Shown piece by piece: positions 24,274-24,885 of a DNA stretch of 24,885 nucleotides. A program made the translations under genes and the position numbers. The notes under the pieces were generated by a model. The model worked only from the letters and a program-made list of their open reading frames with translations, had not been told where the DNA came from and did not search any database. This DNA is from DASVRZ01 sp038228695 (GTDB lineage: Bacteria > Verrucomicrobiota > Verrucomicrobiia > Chthoniobacterales > DASVRZ01), in the NCBI GenBank assembly GCA_038228695.1, contig JBBRPA010000051.1, forward strand, positions 1 to 24,885. Reading direction: 5' to 3'. How positions within the stretch are numbered: the stretch's first letter is position 1; each line of letters starts with the position of its first letter.

Positions 24274-24516
24274 TTACAATGGAAGTTCCGGAAGCTTCAT
24301 TTCAAAGACAGTTGGAGCCTCGTGCTTGCCCACTCCGACTCTAGGCTCAAGATCAAGCGCACGGTAGGCTTTTTCCAGCGCCACCGGGTCTCCGCGCAAC
24401 ACAGGATAGACCACAGCCAGCCTTTGTTTGATGTATTTGCGAGCCATTCCGTGATCTAACGGATGGAGAGCGGGCTCAAACGCCCCTCGGAAAAGGTTTA
24501 GCCATCCCTTGGTCAT
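24274..24516 (-). CDS. Hypothetical small protein
   Basis: 80 residues from the ATG at 24514-24516 (MTKGWLNLFRGAFEPALHPL), with GGTGGG about 5 nt upstream as a possible ribosome-binding site. The sequence looks like a real small basic protein (ARKYIKQRLAVVYPVLRGDPVALEKAYRALDLEP) ending KLPELPL. I recognise no family. The frame continues upstream to 24882, but from about 24580 onward that part is antisense to the IS66 remnant and is probably not coding. The N-terminus could have been altered when the IS66 fragment arrived. Convergent with the UbiA-type gene. Confidence 0.5.
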   Translation of the reverse strand: MTKGWLNLFRGAFEPALHPLDHGMARKYIKQRLAVVYPVLRGDPVALEKAYRALDLEPRVGVGKHEAPTVFEMKLPELPL

Positions 24517-24579
24517 GCGCCCACCAAAGCATGGAGCGCAGGAGAGCGCAACTCGGATAAGGGGAGCATTTTGGAAAAA

Positions 24580-24885
24580 ACTGACAACAATCTCGTTGAA
24601 CCGGAGCGAAGCGGAGATAGCCTCGCCAATACCCCACCGAGGCAACCCGCGATTCGGCCGACGGCGATTGGAAAGAGAAACTGGTTGTTCATCGGGGACG
24701 CTGGGGCCGGGGAACGCAGTGCGATCATTTACACCATTATAGAGAGCTGCCGCCGCCAGCAAATCGATCCGGTTGCCTACCTGCGCGACGTGCTCACCCG
24801 CCTGCCGACGATGACCAACTGGCAAATCCAAGACATCACCCCCGCTGCCTGGGCCAAGGCGACCAGAGCACAAAAAACTCACGTC
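24580..24885 (+). pseudogene. C-terminal remnant of an IS66-family transposase
   Basis: From 24580 the plus strand encodes TDNNLVE and then, after an insertion, AIRPTAIGKRNWLFIG, GERSAIIYTIIESCRR, IDPVAYLRDVLTRLP and ITPAAWAKA. These match the end of IS66 (TnpC) transposases, where NNLVENAIRPTAIGKRNWLF is a conserved block next to the catalytic Glu. The rest of the transposase is missing to the left: upstream DNA in this frame is unrelated, with a TAG at 24499-24501. The reading frame runs off the window at 24885. It is a decayed or truncated insertion sequence and cannot make a working transposase from the part seen. Confidence 0.85.
24601..24648 (+). repeat. Palindromic element inserted in frame in the IS66 remnant
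   Basis: Where IS66 proteins read E-N-A between NNLVE and IRPTAIG, this copy reads E, then sixteen residues PERSGDSLANTPPRQP, then A. The extra DNA, a net gain of 45 bp, contains a hairpin GCCTCG (24620-24625) / CGAGGC (24638-24643) with a 12-nt loop and keeps the frame open. An outer GTTG/CAAC pairing (24595-24598 with 24643-24646) may extend the structure at the insertion borders. Confidence 0.7.

Noticed and set aside
24517..24882. Upstream part of a 202-codon minus-strand open frame starting at 24882
   Set aside because: It is antisense to a clear IS66 transposase C-terminus, so from about 24580 it is a shadow. Only the portion from the ATG at 24516 is kept as a possible gene.

Overview
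The window looks like chromosomal DNA of a Gram-negative, rod-shaped bacterium. It encodes an LpxL/HtrB-type lipid A acyltransferase, the tail of an outer-membrane beta-barrel, MreBCD and PBP2. The style of several genes fits the Verrucomicrobiota (perhaps the Spartobacteria/Chthoniobacter side): a MsmX/UgpC-type ATPase with an insertion, a one-repeat PUR protein, and a ValRS of the DTWFSSWLWPF type. That placement is inference from protein character; no rRNA or phylogenetic marker was compared. Most of the window is ordinary, tightly packed housekeeping DNA. The accessory material is a VapBC pair and an IS66 remnant at the right end.

Layout. 1-338: the end of a truncated or frame-broken outer-membrane barrel gene, then a bidirectional terminator. 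376-3702: an M42-like metallopeptidase (minus) diverges from a lipid A acyltransferase (plus), followed by a sugar-type ABC ATPase (plus). 3731-5189 (minus): a LOG-family nucleotide phosphoribohydrolase, a long inverted repeat, and a PUR-domain nucleic-acid-binding protein. 5239-10335 (plus): a probable operon of a fumarylacetoacetase-family hydrolase, a secreted FlgD-Ig-like protein and valyl-tRNA synthetase. 10338-10971 (minus): VapBC, convergent with valS. 11167-15746 (plus): a zinc-ribbon methyltransferase, a Bcp/PrxQ peroxiredoxin coupled to a DUF697 pseudo-GTPase, an RsmA-Nudix fusion and a small exported OB-like protein. 15751-23233 (minus): alanine dehydrogenase and, upstream of it, mreB-mreC-mreD-mrdA-rng. 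23446-24264 (plus): a UbiA-type prenyltransferase. 24274-24885: a small hypothetical gene (minus) and an IS66 transposase tail (plus) carrying an in-frame palindromic insertion.

How the genes fit together. The mre block is a cell-shape operon: MreB filament, MreC/MreD membrane scaffold and the PBP2 transpeptidase, co-transcribed with ribonuclease E/G as is seen near mre genes in other bacteria. rodA, the usual PBP2 partner, is absent. Translation signals differ by position. Internal operon genes (mreD, mrdA, mreC) have Shine-Dalgarno sequences, while nearly every transcript-first gene has none. No clearly new multi-gene defence or metabolic system is visible. The most unusual items are the RsmA-Nudix fusion, the palindromic in-frame insert in the IS66 remnant, the DUF697 pseudo-GTPase beside Bcp, the PUR protein, and 11-bp-phased TGTGA repeats over the rsmA start.
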